From contig CM069443.1 in the NCBI GenBank assembly GCA_035610835.1, positions 59,289,266 through 59,353,265 of the forward strand: DNA of 64,000 nt, in the 5' to 3' direction. The first letter of the stretch is position 1. Every line of letters starts with the position of its first letter. The notes below the pieces were generated by a model that was given only the letters and a program-made list of their open reading frames with translations, was not told the DNA's origin and did not search any database. This document shows positions 1 through 13,718 of this stretch, in pieces. This DNA is from Ophiura sarsii (Eukaryota > Echinodermata > Ophiuroidea > Amphilepidida > Ophiuridae). Made by a program: the position numbers and the translations under genes.

Positions 1-210
1 CTGCTTGAAAAGAATAAGTTTGCTTGAATGAATTGTTTTTTGACTATTATCACACTAGAAATTGCAGTTTACCAATTTTGTCTCAACATAAACCACACTC
101 TGTTAGTGATATTTGACAGCAAAAAAAAGGGGGGAAAGGGAAAATCGACAAACCGACCAGACATTTGGCATTTGAGGGCAAAAAGAAAAAATTGTTTGCC
201 TTAAAATTAC

Positions 211-316
211 CTTCTGCTCCTTGTGATGGTGGTCTGTTGGGAGTAGGACTAGGTCCATTTAATGCTTCACCTAGTGGGATGGCTTCATAACCTGTTGGAA
301 CATTCTCCTGACTCAC
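211..316 (-). CDS. MGRN1: MGRN1-like exon 10 (two possible acceptors)
   Basis: It encodes ENVPTGYEAIPLGEALNG followed by a Pro/Ser-rich stretch, matching the VPPGYEPISLLEALNG block of MGRN1. The donor is GTAATT at 210-205, phase 1. Two AG acceptors nine bases apart (exon starting at 316 or 307) are both in frame, so three residues (VSQ) may be optional. Further 3' exons are outside the window. Confidence 0.85.
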
Positions 317-3300
317 CTACATTGTCATAAAGTAAAACATACATGATTTAAATAAAGCACCGTTAAAGTGAACATTTTCATGCTACTTTATGTATTTATC
401 ATTTATTTTCGTGCTTAAATCAGCAAGCGCGAAAATAAAACAAGCAAATATATTAATTTAGTACGTAGGTCTATGTAAGGAAGCTCAAAATTGCAAACAA
501 AAACAAAAACAGGCAAAATTGCTCAAAATGTGCAAAGTGTGAAAAATTACACCCGCCAAAATGTCCATTTTTATAGTATACCCTGTTCATGCTATGTTTG
601 CAAGTTTGGGCCATAGATCACACATGGACTAGTTCACTTCACAGTTGACACAAAATGGATAGATGTAATACGTATTACATTTGAGGATAGAATCTATGGT
701 ATGTAAGTGAATTTAAAGGTGGATGTTCCGCACACTTTAGCTGCTTTTTTCGCCAATCAACATATTTTGATAGCAGAAGAAACTCCATTTTTCTCTCATT
801 ATTTCTGTAAAATAATTGGCGCAAGATATGTTCCATTTAAACGTTATAGGCCAAAATGCAGTGAATTACTGCCAAAGGTGGTTGACCTTTGTTTTAAGAT
901 TTTAAAACAGTTTTAAGATCAAACACATGTATGCATGTACTACTCAATGGGCAAATTACATATTTCCAAATGTCTCACATAAGAGATGTTACACAATGCA
1001 AATAATATGATCTAACAGTGAATGTGTGTGTGAAACTCATATTGAACTTGTAACACTTACAGTGTTTTCGTCATCCTCCACTGGGGTCGTCACAGCCGAT
1101 CCTATCTTCCTCAAAGCTCGGATTTGTAACAATGCTCGGAATGCTACAGACAAAGAAATACATGGAAAGGACTTATACTGGAGTTGAGACTATCATGACT
1201 CTATTAAAAGGTCTTTTATTGAAGAAAAAAATGATAACAAAACAAAAGGAGATACTTTTTAAATTCAGGTTTAAAATTAAACCATAAGACTTAATGCTTT
1301 ACATTGGTTTTACTGGCAATATATACTTTAATGTCTGGATCGGAAATGAGATTAAGCTTAATCAAACACACACACACACAAAATTTAAATGCTACAATAC
1401 CCACCAAACCGGGTTTTTAACCGAGATCGCAATTTTGGAAGAGAAATCAAGTAAATCGCCACTCCACGATTGGGGATTGAACCAGGGACCCTCCGGACCA
1501 AAAACCCAGGCCCCCATAGGTAAGCCATGGCTTTCAGCTACTCATTTACTGCGCTCACTATATAGGCTTGGTTCAGTATACTGCGCTCAGTATATAGGCT
1601 TGGTTGATTACATCATTGAAAACTGTCCGCATATGCGCTTGGAGATAGGCTTGGGCGTAGTATTTTGAAGTACTCAGAGAGTTAGGGTTAATATCTATAA
1701 CACAGCCCTCACTTTTTGTTCTCTACATAGATAAAGCTATTTTACTTACGTGCTCTGCATATGGGACAACAACTTGCTTGGTAACGCAGTGAATCCGCTG
1801 CAAACATAACAAAATGACACATTATTTGTAATTCAACCTATGTCTTGTGTGTTATACATATTGGTATCACAAACCCCTACATTATCCATTTTAACAGAAG
1901 TTATATTCCAGACTATTATATAGTTTGATCAGTTCCAAATTGGCAAAGCCTCCTTACAGCAGCGAATGAATACAGAAGGACGGGTGCACATGAAGGCACC
2001 AAGTGCACTGTTCGTGATGAATGTGTGCGACCAAAACCGTGTGCATTTGGCCACAATCGCGTGAGTATGTTTGGATTACTTTTGCATGCGGAGAAATAAA
2101 AAAACGAATATGTCTCGTCAATTTGGAACTGATTAAACCTATAGCAATTTAAGTGAAGATGTAACAGAACCAGTAGTTCAATTTAAGTGATGATGTAAAA
2201 GAACCAGTAGTTTACTTGTTATGGAGGCCATATTAATGGTTGGCATGAAATATCCATTGGACAGATTCGGACTGACATGAGTTTTACCATTATCCTTGTT
2301 CCAAAAGAAACCAAGTATTAAACCTTCTGTCAATGTGTTACCTATGGGGTGTGCATGTGGAGCACATGTGAGACTCAGCCACATGTTACCCTGCTATGCA
2401 CAAAGTGTACATTGAGCTATTACAAGTCAATCCGATTTAACATGAAATTTCTTAATTTGTAATTCAACATAATGTATTGTGTGCTAGCAATTGTCAAGAT
2501 GACATCTTTTTGTTACCACTTAATAAGAGGCAATATATATCAGTATCACAAATCCATTTTAACAGAAGTTCTATTCCAGACTATTATATAGTTTGATCAG
2601 TTCCAAATTTGCAAATTTCTTATTTCTATCCCCGTCTCTTTTAAAAACATTTCAAAATGCTACCGAACACTTACCACATCCATTACACAAGCAGAGATGT
2701 CTACACGGTAGGATGAGTGTATCCCTTGCATCAGACATACAGATCACACAGTCAGAGTTATTATCTTCCAGGTATTCATCATCATCAGTCTGAAGACAAA
2801 ATATACAGTATGGCGGTTAAAAGCATGTATAAAGTAATACTTCCTATGTATAACCTTTGGGCAGTCTGCTCTAAACATGTTCAAGGGCCAAAAACATGTC
2901 TAACAAAACTTTGTAAATGCTTTTGCCCCTGAAAGTGTATAAAGCAACGCTTCCTATGCATAACCATTAGACAGTCTTACTTTAAAAATATTTCACAACT
3001 TTTCGTTGATGACTCAGAACTTTTCTGTATGTAAACAGCAAACTCTTACACAGATCTTTAAATAACACTTTTACATTCGTTACATAGCCGCACATGGAGT
3101 CTGATTCCAACCTTAGAATGAGATGGTCGGCATGACTCCCGAGTCATGCAGGCGTGCCGTTAGTCATCTTTTGGAAAAACTTTAATTTGAAATGGTCTAT
3201 ACCCCAATAAAATCCTACCTTTGGAGGCTGAGTTTCCCCATTCTTATTCTCAATACCATAGATCTCCTGCAGTAAATAGTACACTCCATCCACCATCTGT

Positions 3301-6300
3301 TTCTGTTTCAACGGCTTCACAACAAACACTCCCTCAGAGGTCTGTTCAAACGTAGCAAAGGTACAATGGCTGTGACCATTGTGCTCCTCGCCTTCTTCAA
3401 CCACGCATTGGATCACTACTGGAATCACTTCTTTCAGCGGATCATAATTAAACTGAAAAAAGAGCAAAAACGAGTTGTTAGAAACCATCATTGGGCAAGT
3501 GATGCTTAACACTGTTTTTATGTTATGTTTTTATTTTGTTTAGCACTGTGGTACCATTGTATAATGTGCATGTGTGTAATAGCACAATATAAAAGATCTT
3601 TCTCACATACATTTGGGAAAATAGCTGTGATGTGGGGTTGTTCTTTTACTTGGGTTTGGGTATCAGACAGAGTACAGGGACTTGACTAAGAACCTAACAC
3701 AATTCCATATTGTTGGACACAAAATAGTACAATGGTTAGAAGGGACTGTTTTTTAAATTGGGGTTTAAATGTGCTGCTCTAATGGGTCGCCTTTTTTTGT
3801 AAAATTCCTTAAACATGTGGTATCATTTGTGCTGGAAAACCTTGAACATGGGTCCCAAATCAGACACAAGAACATGGGTCCAAAAGCGAGAAAAAAATCA
3901 GTCATTACAGTCAAAAGCCATTTTTTTAGGAAAACAAATAATGTGAGCACCCCATCAAAAGGGGGGACTTTGCAGGTGAAGTCAATTTTGAGTTACTCAT
4001 GTGTGCTCTCAGAGCATTTTCTATAAGCTTTCAGATTTTAGTGAAAATGACTCCTAACTTCTTCTTTTCTGTCCATTTCCATCTATATCTTGAAAAACAC
4101 ACATCCGCAAAGTCACCCTTTTGATGTGCTGCATCACATATGGGTCCACTCTCTCCTAACTGATTTAGATTCCAAATTTATTGCTGGACATGGGTCTGGG
4201 ATTTTATGGTGATTTACAATCAATTCATGTAATGTGTTTGTTGTGTTTGTTGTGTGTATTATTACGACACATTGACTGAAGGATTTTACAATCACATACT
4301 GAAAAAAAAATAACACAATCATCAGTTATTTTATGCTGATTATTTAATGTAATGTTTTTGTTGAGTGTATTATTAAGACATATTGACTGAAGGATTTGAC
4401 AATAACGTACTGAACAAAAATAATACAATTATCAGTTATTTTATGTTGATCATTTTATGTAATGTTTATGTTGTGTGTATTATTAGGACATGCGGTATAT
4501 TGACTGAAGGATTTTACAATTACATACTGAACAAAAACAATGCAATTATCAGTTGGACTTTGAGATGTCAATATTACTGCTGAATGATCTGCTGAATATT
4601 TGGATACTCCTCTATTATAAGGCCTAAAAAAAGTTTGATTGGCCTAACCCGACCGACCCTAAATACATCGCCGACCCTGATTTTTTTTTTTTTGAGGGAG
4701 GAAAAATTAAAAAATCAAAAATATATATATATAAAAATTGAATAAAGTATTAAAGTTTCTGACTGTTTGCTTTCAATTTCGGCTATTTTAAGTCCCTAAA
4801 GCAGGTGATTTCAAAAAATAAAATTAAAATAAAATAAAAAATAATCCCAACTGACCTACCCTATTTGTTTTTGTCATGCTAGGCCAATCAAACCATTTCT
4901 TTAGGCCCAATAGTGTGTTTTATGACTCAACTTGGATTCTTGGAACTATAACAATGGAAGTCTTTGCGAGAATGGAATCTCAGATTCTCATTGAATTTAT
5001 GCCCCTGTTTCATCTTTTTCCTCAACATTAAGTTTCCGCCTCATGGATGCCACCTTGTTTTTATCTTTATATTTATTTGCTTACATTGTGTTTATGCTTC
5101 TGATTATATTATATTTAATCTTTGTATGAATCTATTGTATTGTTGTAGTCATAAGTTGTACCGTAAGTCAGTATTTTGTACAGCACTTTGACCACTTTTG
5201 ATTAGGCGCTTTTAGAAATGTCACTTTATTATTATTATAATAATATATTATATACTTGACCATCTCTTTCTTTTTAAATTGTGATTCCAAAATAATCCGA
5301 AATATTTGTTTTCCGAAACTCAAGACCATCTTAACATGAGTCCTATATTACATCAGTTGCCACATGGCAATTCTTTAAAACTTAAAGATGTACAAATAAT
5401 ACAATCAAGTCTGGCATTAAATCAATGACTGAATTGCCCAGTCCACCCAAGTTTGCTGAACCTGGAGCTCCATTACAGCATATTTACAAGCCGGAAGTAA
5501 ATCAAACTATACATAATTATGAATGAGTCATTACCAGTAAAAACTTTGTATCAATATGTAAATATCCCATGTAGCAATGTCAATACATTGAATTGATTGC
5601 TATAATGAAAGTTGTAATGTAGTGGAATGGGTCCAGAATACTGTAAAAGCCAATATTTTCGCGCATTTTGATATCATAGATATTTCCCGAATTGTTTTTT
5701 TCGCGGGCGACCTTTTGGATGCACTGCATTAATGTTGAAAACATTATTTTCGCGGAACAATATTTTGCGCGAAAAGCGCGAAAATAAGACTACTGCGAAA
5801 ATTTCAGCATTTACAGTATTTGTTTAAATGTTTATCTTGTAACCTAATTAGACATTGTGTTCAAATGAAATTGAAAACATTCTTTAGACAGAGATGCCAC
5901 TGGGTGGTTTCAAAATGTTCATAAACTTTGTACAGACATTACTATACTTTTGTTAAGACAAAAATTTCCTGAAAATAAGAAAATCTGAAAAAACCCTCTT
6001 ACATCATCTTCGTCAAATGCTGCTGGATTGACAGTGAAAGCCGGCTGCTTGAACAGCTGATTGGCACCTCTCTCGTAGCGAAACGTCTCCGAACGCAAGG
6101 TTGTGTCACGTGCCATGTAGCTGAATTAAAGCAGAATACAAAAAAGAACCATATTAAAGAATCTGAGTTTTTTATCCTAAGTATTATCAACATTTCCATT
6201 TTTTACCCAAAAATGTCAAAAACAAAAAAGTTGGGTCAATAAGACATTAATGATATTATATTATAATTTTAAAAAGGTCACATAATTAAAAGAACAAGCT

Positions 6301-9300
6301 ACTATACTAGAACCACCATATCGTTGCTGTTCTGGTAAAACCATCCCACCCTTCAACATGTATCAAGTGATACTTTCCTTGTATAATCTTTGGGCAGTCT
6401 GCTCAAAACATGTTCAAGGGCCAAAACACATCTATCAAACATTATGAGTGCTCTTGCCCCTGAACATGTATAAAGTAACACTCCCTATGCATCTGTTGGG
6501 CAGTATTACTTCATACATGGTGTGTTGTTTCATGAAAAATTGGAAAGATGTTAGCTGATGTTAATGTGTGAATAATGGCACGACCCTGTAGGGGGTGCTA
6601 TTGCGAGCATAACAACATTTGCGCGAGTGCATTGACTTTTCTAATTTTTCTCGAAACAAGACATATGCATGTCTTGTCCTAATTCATACACGACAATACA
6701 AATCAAAATTGTGCATACTTTTAATCTCTTTAATAACGAAGAAAATAATGTTAACAAGTTTTATATCACTTAAAAACCAGCGAACCTGTGCTGCGTGAAC
6801 AACAATTCAAAACAAAGTGGGTGGTGCGTGAATATATGGCACTCACACGAAGTGCAATTAGACACTTTCAATCCACTCTGCGTATTAGGTTCCTGCTTTC
6901 TGATTGGTTCGTAACTACTAAGAGTGTATGAATATGTTACATTCCAAAGAGTGCCATAGGGTTTATGTGTAAGGGCATTCTTCATAAACATTTACATCTG
7001 TCTTGAGTCAGAGCCCAATGACTCCCCTCTCGAGTATTTCATCACTATAGGTCACCCCGGAATGACGTCGCATGCCGTTGACAACATGAAGTCAACAAAT
7101 TTAAGATTGCACCATCACCAAGCTGGCCAAAACATAGCCCTTTTGTAACTACTTGAAATGGTACCATCGAACAGAATATTTGGCCAGAAGATTCCTCTGC
7201 ATACTTATGTTATCATATTTACACAAGGTTTTTACATTTTTTTTTAAGGTTGAAAGTCTGAAAATTGGGTGAAACATTTTGCGAATTTTGGCAATTTTGT
7301 CAATGTAAACAACAGTCGCTTACACCGCATCATGCGGTCACTCGGAAGAATCTTGCGTATGGTTGCGTAGAGCGTACAAACTGATTTCCGGGGTCACCTA
7401 CATCACAATGAATTATTCAGGTTTGAAAGAATTAAATTTATCAAGAAATCTAGAAGCTCTATTTTGATTGATTAATGTTCCCATCATAAATGCAAATTAA
7501 CCAATCAAACTACTGCACTCATCCATTTTTACCTGGCTATGCCGCCATGGATTTCCTCCGATGCAAAGAAATAGATAGTGATTGCTGTCCTTGCTTCACT
7601 GTCAAACATGAATTCTATCGTGTAGAGATTGTCTGTAGGCGCCTCTTCATCCTCTGATACCTCCCTGAAATGAAATCAACAATGTTGGTCGGTTGGTGGT
7701 TACTTCTTAGAATTACAATATCAAACTTTTAACAGAATAACACGGTTAATGTAAGATATTCATTATTGTGCATTTTATTATTGCCTTTTTTAAATATAGA
7801 TACGCATGGATAAGATAATTAGGTTTCACTAAAATAATTGGCCTGCTTAGTCTCTTAAAGCTACTAGTTTTCAGCAAAACTGGTATTATAGATATTCATG
7901 AAAACAATTTTTAAAAAATGCAAATTTTTATTTTTAAGACTACACGATCTGCACGTCAGCTTGCCTCAGGCACGGTTGAGTAATCATTACACCAAAGTTG
8001 CCTTTAATAAATAAATGCACCAATTAAGAATAACGTCTATTGGTAAAAATTAATAGCAATAATATGTGTTCTGTTTATGTTTAACTGCAATTTGTCAATT
8101 ATGCACTTATTTGTTAAATATTAAAAGAATTTTAGGAAAGAAGAAAGATACATGTTCAGCATTCTTTCAAATCTTGTGTTCTTGTGTAGTATCCGTTTGT
8201 TTCCCTACAAAAATTGACCGACCAACCGACTGACCCAGATGTTGAGCAAGTCAACTATTTGTTGTTTAGGCCTTACCTCATGGCTTTCACCAGCCTTATG
8301 GAATCTTTCCTGATGTTTACTAGACTCTTCAGTGTCTTGGTTGGTTCATTGGCTTGAGGAGCTGGGTATGGAAACTATAAAAAGGAAGAAATATTGACAA
8401 GACTTTATTGGTGTATGAGCCAAATTTGCTCTACTTTAGAGCACAGATTTGCCCATGTTTATCTTGAATCCAAGTTCTTTAATACTTTATGTAGGTCAAC
8501 TATCTAGTATCTACCAACATCCAACATTCTCTTAATTAACCCTAACCCTGCTAAATCTTACAAAACCTTACGGCCAGAAACTATCTCCATGCACGTGCTG
8601 CTGCATTGCCTCAATGACATCACCTACTGCAGGCATATGTGGGCAGGAAGTTGCTGCCCGCATATGCGCTGGGAGTTTAGCTCAGTCGGTAGAGGGACAT
8701 ACATACTTTGCAGATGGTCCCGCGATCAAATCTCTGGGGTTGCTGGGTGATTTTTCGGGTCAAACAAATAGTACTTTTTCCCCCTTCCCCCGATATGCAC
8801 AAAAACATAGCCGCAGGGGTTAGGGTTAATGTTGGGTTAATGCAGTCACTCTGTACTCCATACCAGTGTGTACTGGTGTGCATATCTATACTGGGCCTGC
8901 CTGTCACTGGTCACATGCTGAATCAGTAATATGGTAGATATAGTTGATCTACTGTACTGTGTTTCTAGAACTTGGATTCATCAAAATTGGAAAAAACTTA
9001 GTTCGGGAATTTTAAAATTGGGAAAAACTAGGTGGTAAATATGGGGAAATCCGAGGCTCTGATTAGAGCTAGAGCTAAATATAAGTAACGAATAGAAATA
9101 AGAAATTCTTGAAAATTAAGGTTAGATCTGTCACCATAAGTAATTTTATTTGCCACAAATTGTCATAAAATAAATCAGAAGACAGGAGATGATTATCATT
9201 TTGAAGTACATGTAGTTTACTTTAAGACATCTTATATTGAGTCCAAATTGCAAGAAAAACAAACTAACATTTTGAATCATTGATTGAATGATTATGTTTA

Positions 9301-12300
9301 AATTGTGCATTAATAAAGTTTTGTGTCCTGTCACAAATTTATCTGATAACAAATGTCAACATTTCCCTGTATGCTGTATGTCATTAAATGCCAACATTTC
9401 TCTGTATGGTATCGTATTGGTAAGGGAATCAATGAAGGAGTGATATTTTCGTATGCATTCTATACTGCCATCATTGTCAGTCAAAATACAGCCCAGCAAA
9501 AATGGTGATTTATAAAATACTCATTGGTGGGATTTGACCGGTTTGAGCAAAAATATCATTCATTTTGTCTCTAACGTGACTCGGCATAAAGCTTATTATT
9601 TCTGTGGTTGGTAAGATTGATTATGGGTTGTTAAGATTAATTGTGGGTTGTTAAGCTTGGGTGATGGTTAAATTGGTGCTAACTGACATAGCTATATCTA
9701 AGTTAAAAAAGTTTAACGGGTTCGCCGTCGGACAAGTTTTAATCTGTCAAGCTTTCGTCAGGATTAGCTCGGACTTCTTCAGGACCAAATTATTATAATA
9801 TTAAACAAAACATAGAGATTGCCACTTTTCTTGTTATCATCATTTGGGCTGCCCCTTGCCCAATGATTTATGAGTAGATGTGCCCTTTCCTACTTGTGAA
9901 AGAATTGGTGACTCTGAAAAGAGCCGTTCAGATGGATTGCCGCTTCCACTGAACAGAGATAGTGGCTCTGAAAAGAGCTCTACACGTAGGTTGCCACTGG
10001 CCTACTGTATATAAATTTGGTTCTAAAAGAACCTCCAAAGGACTGCCCCTTGACCAAAGGAAATAACGTAGAGACTGCCCCTTGTCTATTACAGACTACA
10101 ATAAGTCTAATGCACAGTAGTGTGGTCACTGATCTGTCCATCTGAGCTAATCCTGACGAAAGCTTGACAGATTAAAACTTGTCCGATGGCGAACCCGTTA
10201 AACTTTTTAACTTATATTATGAATACCGTCGTAAAAGCCTATCTCACAAATAGCTATATCTAAGCCCCGGAATATAACGAGATTGCGTTATTTACGGCGT
10301 GATTCTCGCTTTTAGGAACATTTCTCGGTTTATTGAAAATCGCCCGCGAATTCTCGGCATCGTGGGTTTTATCAAAGAAAAATTCTGAAATCGCGGGTTT
10401 TTTCAAAGAAAAATTTCAATCATTAAAATAGAGATCAAATCGACCCGTGTATCAAGCATTTTAACAGTCGTCCGGGAATGAGATTAAATGTCAAGTGCCC
10501 AGGAAGTAGCTTCGATTTTCCGCATCAATGCGGTAGAATACAATTACATCATAGCATAATTAGAAGGGCTTTTATACTAATTAGCGTACCGACCGATCAA
10601 CAAAAATAACAATGAACTTTCCGTCATCCATCCTCGATTATCCACAATCGATTGCGGAAGCATACAAATATACATCGCAGCAGTCATATAATAACTCCTT
10701 GGTCTGAGCCTCGTATGCACGATCGACGATTTTGTCATCTAAACACATCGAAATACTGATGAAATCGACCCTTGTATGACTATTTTACGATCCAGAAATT
10801 GGATTAAATGTCAAGTTAAATTCTTCATTTTTTCAATCGTACTTTTTTCAAGTTTGGAAACCTCATGGGCGTGGGAACTGGAAAATACCCTTCTCTAAAT
10901 GTAAACAAAAGCGATGTTGTTAATCTTTTGACAATCTGCTTTTTAACAGTGTGATAATGTGGTTTGCTCTTACATGTGCGCCAGAGTCTAGCGATCGAGC
11001 GAGTGTGGAATCGGAACCACAAAGTTCATAGTTCATGATTCCCGGTATTTATTTTTGGCGTGCAGCGCAATGGCAGTAAATTGGCTGATTCTCAAATTTG
11101 TATCCAGCGTGTGTGGAACATGAAACGGACGGAGCATAAAACCATGTGCGAATGAAAAAACAAATGTTTGACATAAAAAAAGTCAAAATACGGCAGCTAC
11201 TAATTGGAATATAATGAACATTATGAAACCTCTTTATCTGGAATAACTTGCAAAATTATTATGCTGTCATGTAGGTAAGAAAATTGGACAAAAAGTAAGC
11301 TTATTTACTTTTTAAAATAGAATTCAAGGAGCGATATTTAGGGGTGATTTTCGGTCACAACCTTTTTGTTATTGCTTGAAAATGAGTGACAGCGCGATTT
11401 CTCGTTTTTCTCTCGCTATCAACAATTTCGGTGCGTTTTTCTCGGGTTTTTAGTAAATCTGATGAAATCTCGGTATATCTCGCTTTTGCTTAAAAGTTCG
11501 TGCGTTTTTTACCAAAATGAAATGCGTTTTTTTCCGGGGCTTAGCTATATCTATATAAAACTCAGTTATTATAACTTACTGGCGATGGTCTAGTACCAAG
11601 ATAATTTAGTTCTGCATTTTCACCAAATAGGTATGCTTCTGGTTGTGGTGTCTCAAACCGTTGACCTCCCATGGTGAAATGACTGCCAAAGTAGCATCCT
11701 GCAAGGTTTCGACAACAAATAGGAGGGAAGAAAATGGGTTGGAATATTATAAATTTGAACTTTAAATTCATGAAGGACAAAATATGTTTAAATTGAAAAT
11801 CTACCTATATACATGTACACAAATGAGCTTTCATGCTCTGCATCTTGGAGCAGGGATAAACAAAAAGTTGTTGTTTATGCAAAGCTACGTTTAAAGGTGG
11901 GGTCCCGCAAGCACAACATTGAGCATTATTTGTTAGAAAAATAATAATCGAGCCGACATTACGTAATTATATAGAACAAAACATCATACTAGTCACAAAA
12001 ACGAATAAAAACTGCCATCACTCAACATGCAATTTTTAAAATTTGCGGCAATCGAGAATCCCGGGGTCAAATTTGCGCACGTGCATTGTTTAACTATGAC
12101 TTCATCTACACCGGGACTTTCGATCGCCGCGAATTTTAAAAATTGCATGTTGAGAGATGGCGGTTTTTATTTGTTCATAAGTGTGGTGTTTTATTCTATA
12201 TAATTACAAAAGTTGGGCTCGATAGTTATTTTTCTAACATAACAATTATGTGCTTGCGGGACACTTCCTTTATGTTTAATGGGTGTGGGATGTACTTGCA

Positions 12301-13683
12301 CTTTGTCTTTCAACAACACATTTTTGCCGGGGTGTAGAGATCATCAGAGATGTGCAGCCAGCAAAATGAAAATTGACCCAAACCAATTTTTGGGGGAAAT
12401 GGACCCATATATTTACCAGCGACGACCCATAATTTTACTACAGATTTGACAGACTTTACTACAGATTTGACCTTGTTATGTGAACTTTGACCTCATTAAC
12501 ATATGAAGGTTTCCATGTTACATCTATGACCGAGGTTTGGTTGCAATTGGTCATTGTATGGAAAAGAAATGGACAATACAAAAAGTGTGTACTAAATTTT
12601 GACCTCAGATGACCTTTGACCTTGGTATGTGACCTTTGACCTCATTAACATATGAAAGTTTCCATGTTGCATCTATGCCAGAGGTTTGGTTGCAATTGGT
12701 CATTGTTTGGAAATGAAATGGACAATACAAACAGTGTGTACTTAATTTTACATCTTGACCTCAGATTACCTTTGACCTTGGTATGTGACCTTTGACCTCA
12801 TTAACATATGAAGGTTTCCATGTTGCATCTATGACTGAGGTTTGGTTGCAATTGGTCATTGTATGGAAAAGAAATGGACAATACAAAAAGTGTGTACTAA
12901 ATTTTGACCTCAGATGACCTTTGACCTTGGTATGTGACCTTTGACCTCATTTACATACGAAGGTTTCCATGTTGCATCTATGCCAGAGGTTTGGTTGCAA
13001 TTGGTCATTGTTTGGAAATGAAATGGACAATACAAACAGTGTGTACTTAATTTTACATCTTGACCTCAGATTACCTTTGACCTTGGTATGTGACCTTTGA
13101 CCTCATTAACATATGAAGGTTTCCATGTTGCATCTATGACTGAGGTTTGGTTGCAATTGGTCATTGTATGGAAAAGAAATGGACAATACAAAAAGTGTGT
13201 ACTAAATTTTGACCTCAGATGACCTTTGACCTTGGTATGTGACCTTTGACCTCATTTACATACGAAGGTTTCCATGTTGCATCTATGTCAGAGGTTTGGT
13301 TGCAATTGGTCATTGTATGGAAATGAAATGGACGATACAAAAAGTGTGTACTAAATTTTACATCTTGACCTCAGATGACCTTTGACCTTGGTATGTGACC
13401 TTTGACCTCATTAACATATGAAGGTTTCCATGTTGCATCTATGACCGAAGTTTGGTTGCAATTGGTCATTGTATGGAAAAGAAATGGACAATACAAAAAA
13501 TGTGGACTGAATTTTACATCTTGAACTCAGATGACCTTTGACCTTGGTATGTGACCTATGACCTCATTAACATATGAAGGTTTCCATGTTGCATCTATGA
13601 ACGAAGTTTGATTGCAATTGGTTATTGTATGGAGAAGAAATGGACAAAACAAAAAGTGTATACCAAATTGTTGACGGACACCG

Positions 13684-13718
<35 letters not shown>

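Noticed and set aside
3765..4026. Overlapping frames on both strands within an MGRN1 intron
   Set aside because: No splice sites compatible with the gene's phase and no family match.
8670..8760. Functional tRNA gene
   Set aside because: The A box is good, but the B box and the acceptor-stem pairing are not; it is better read as a SINE head.
8815..8845. Telomere-like TTAGGG words (also near 8536 and 1681)
   Set aside because: Only one or two units each; too short for an interstitial telomeric array.
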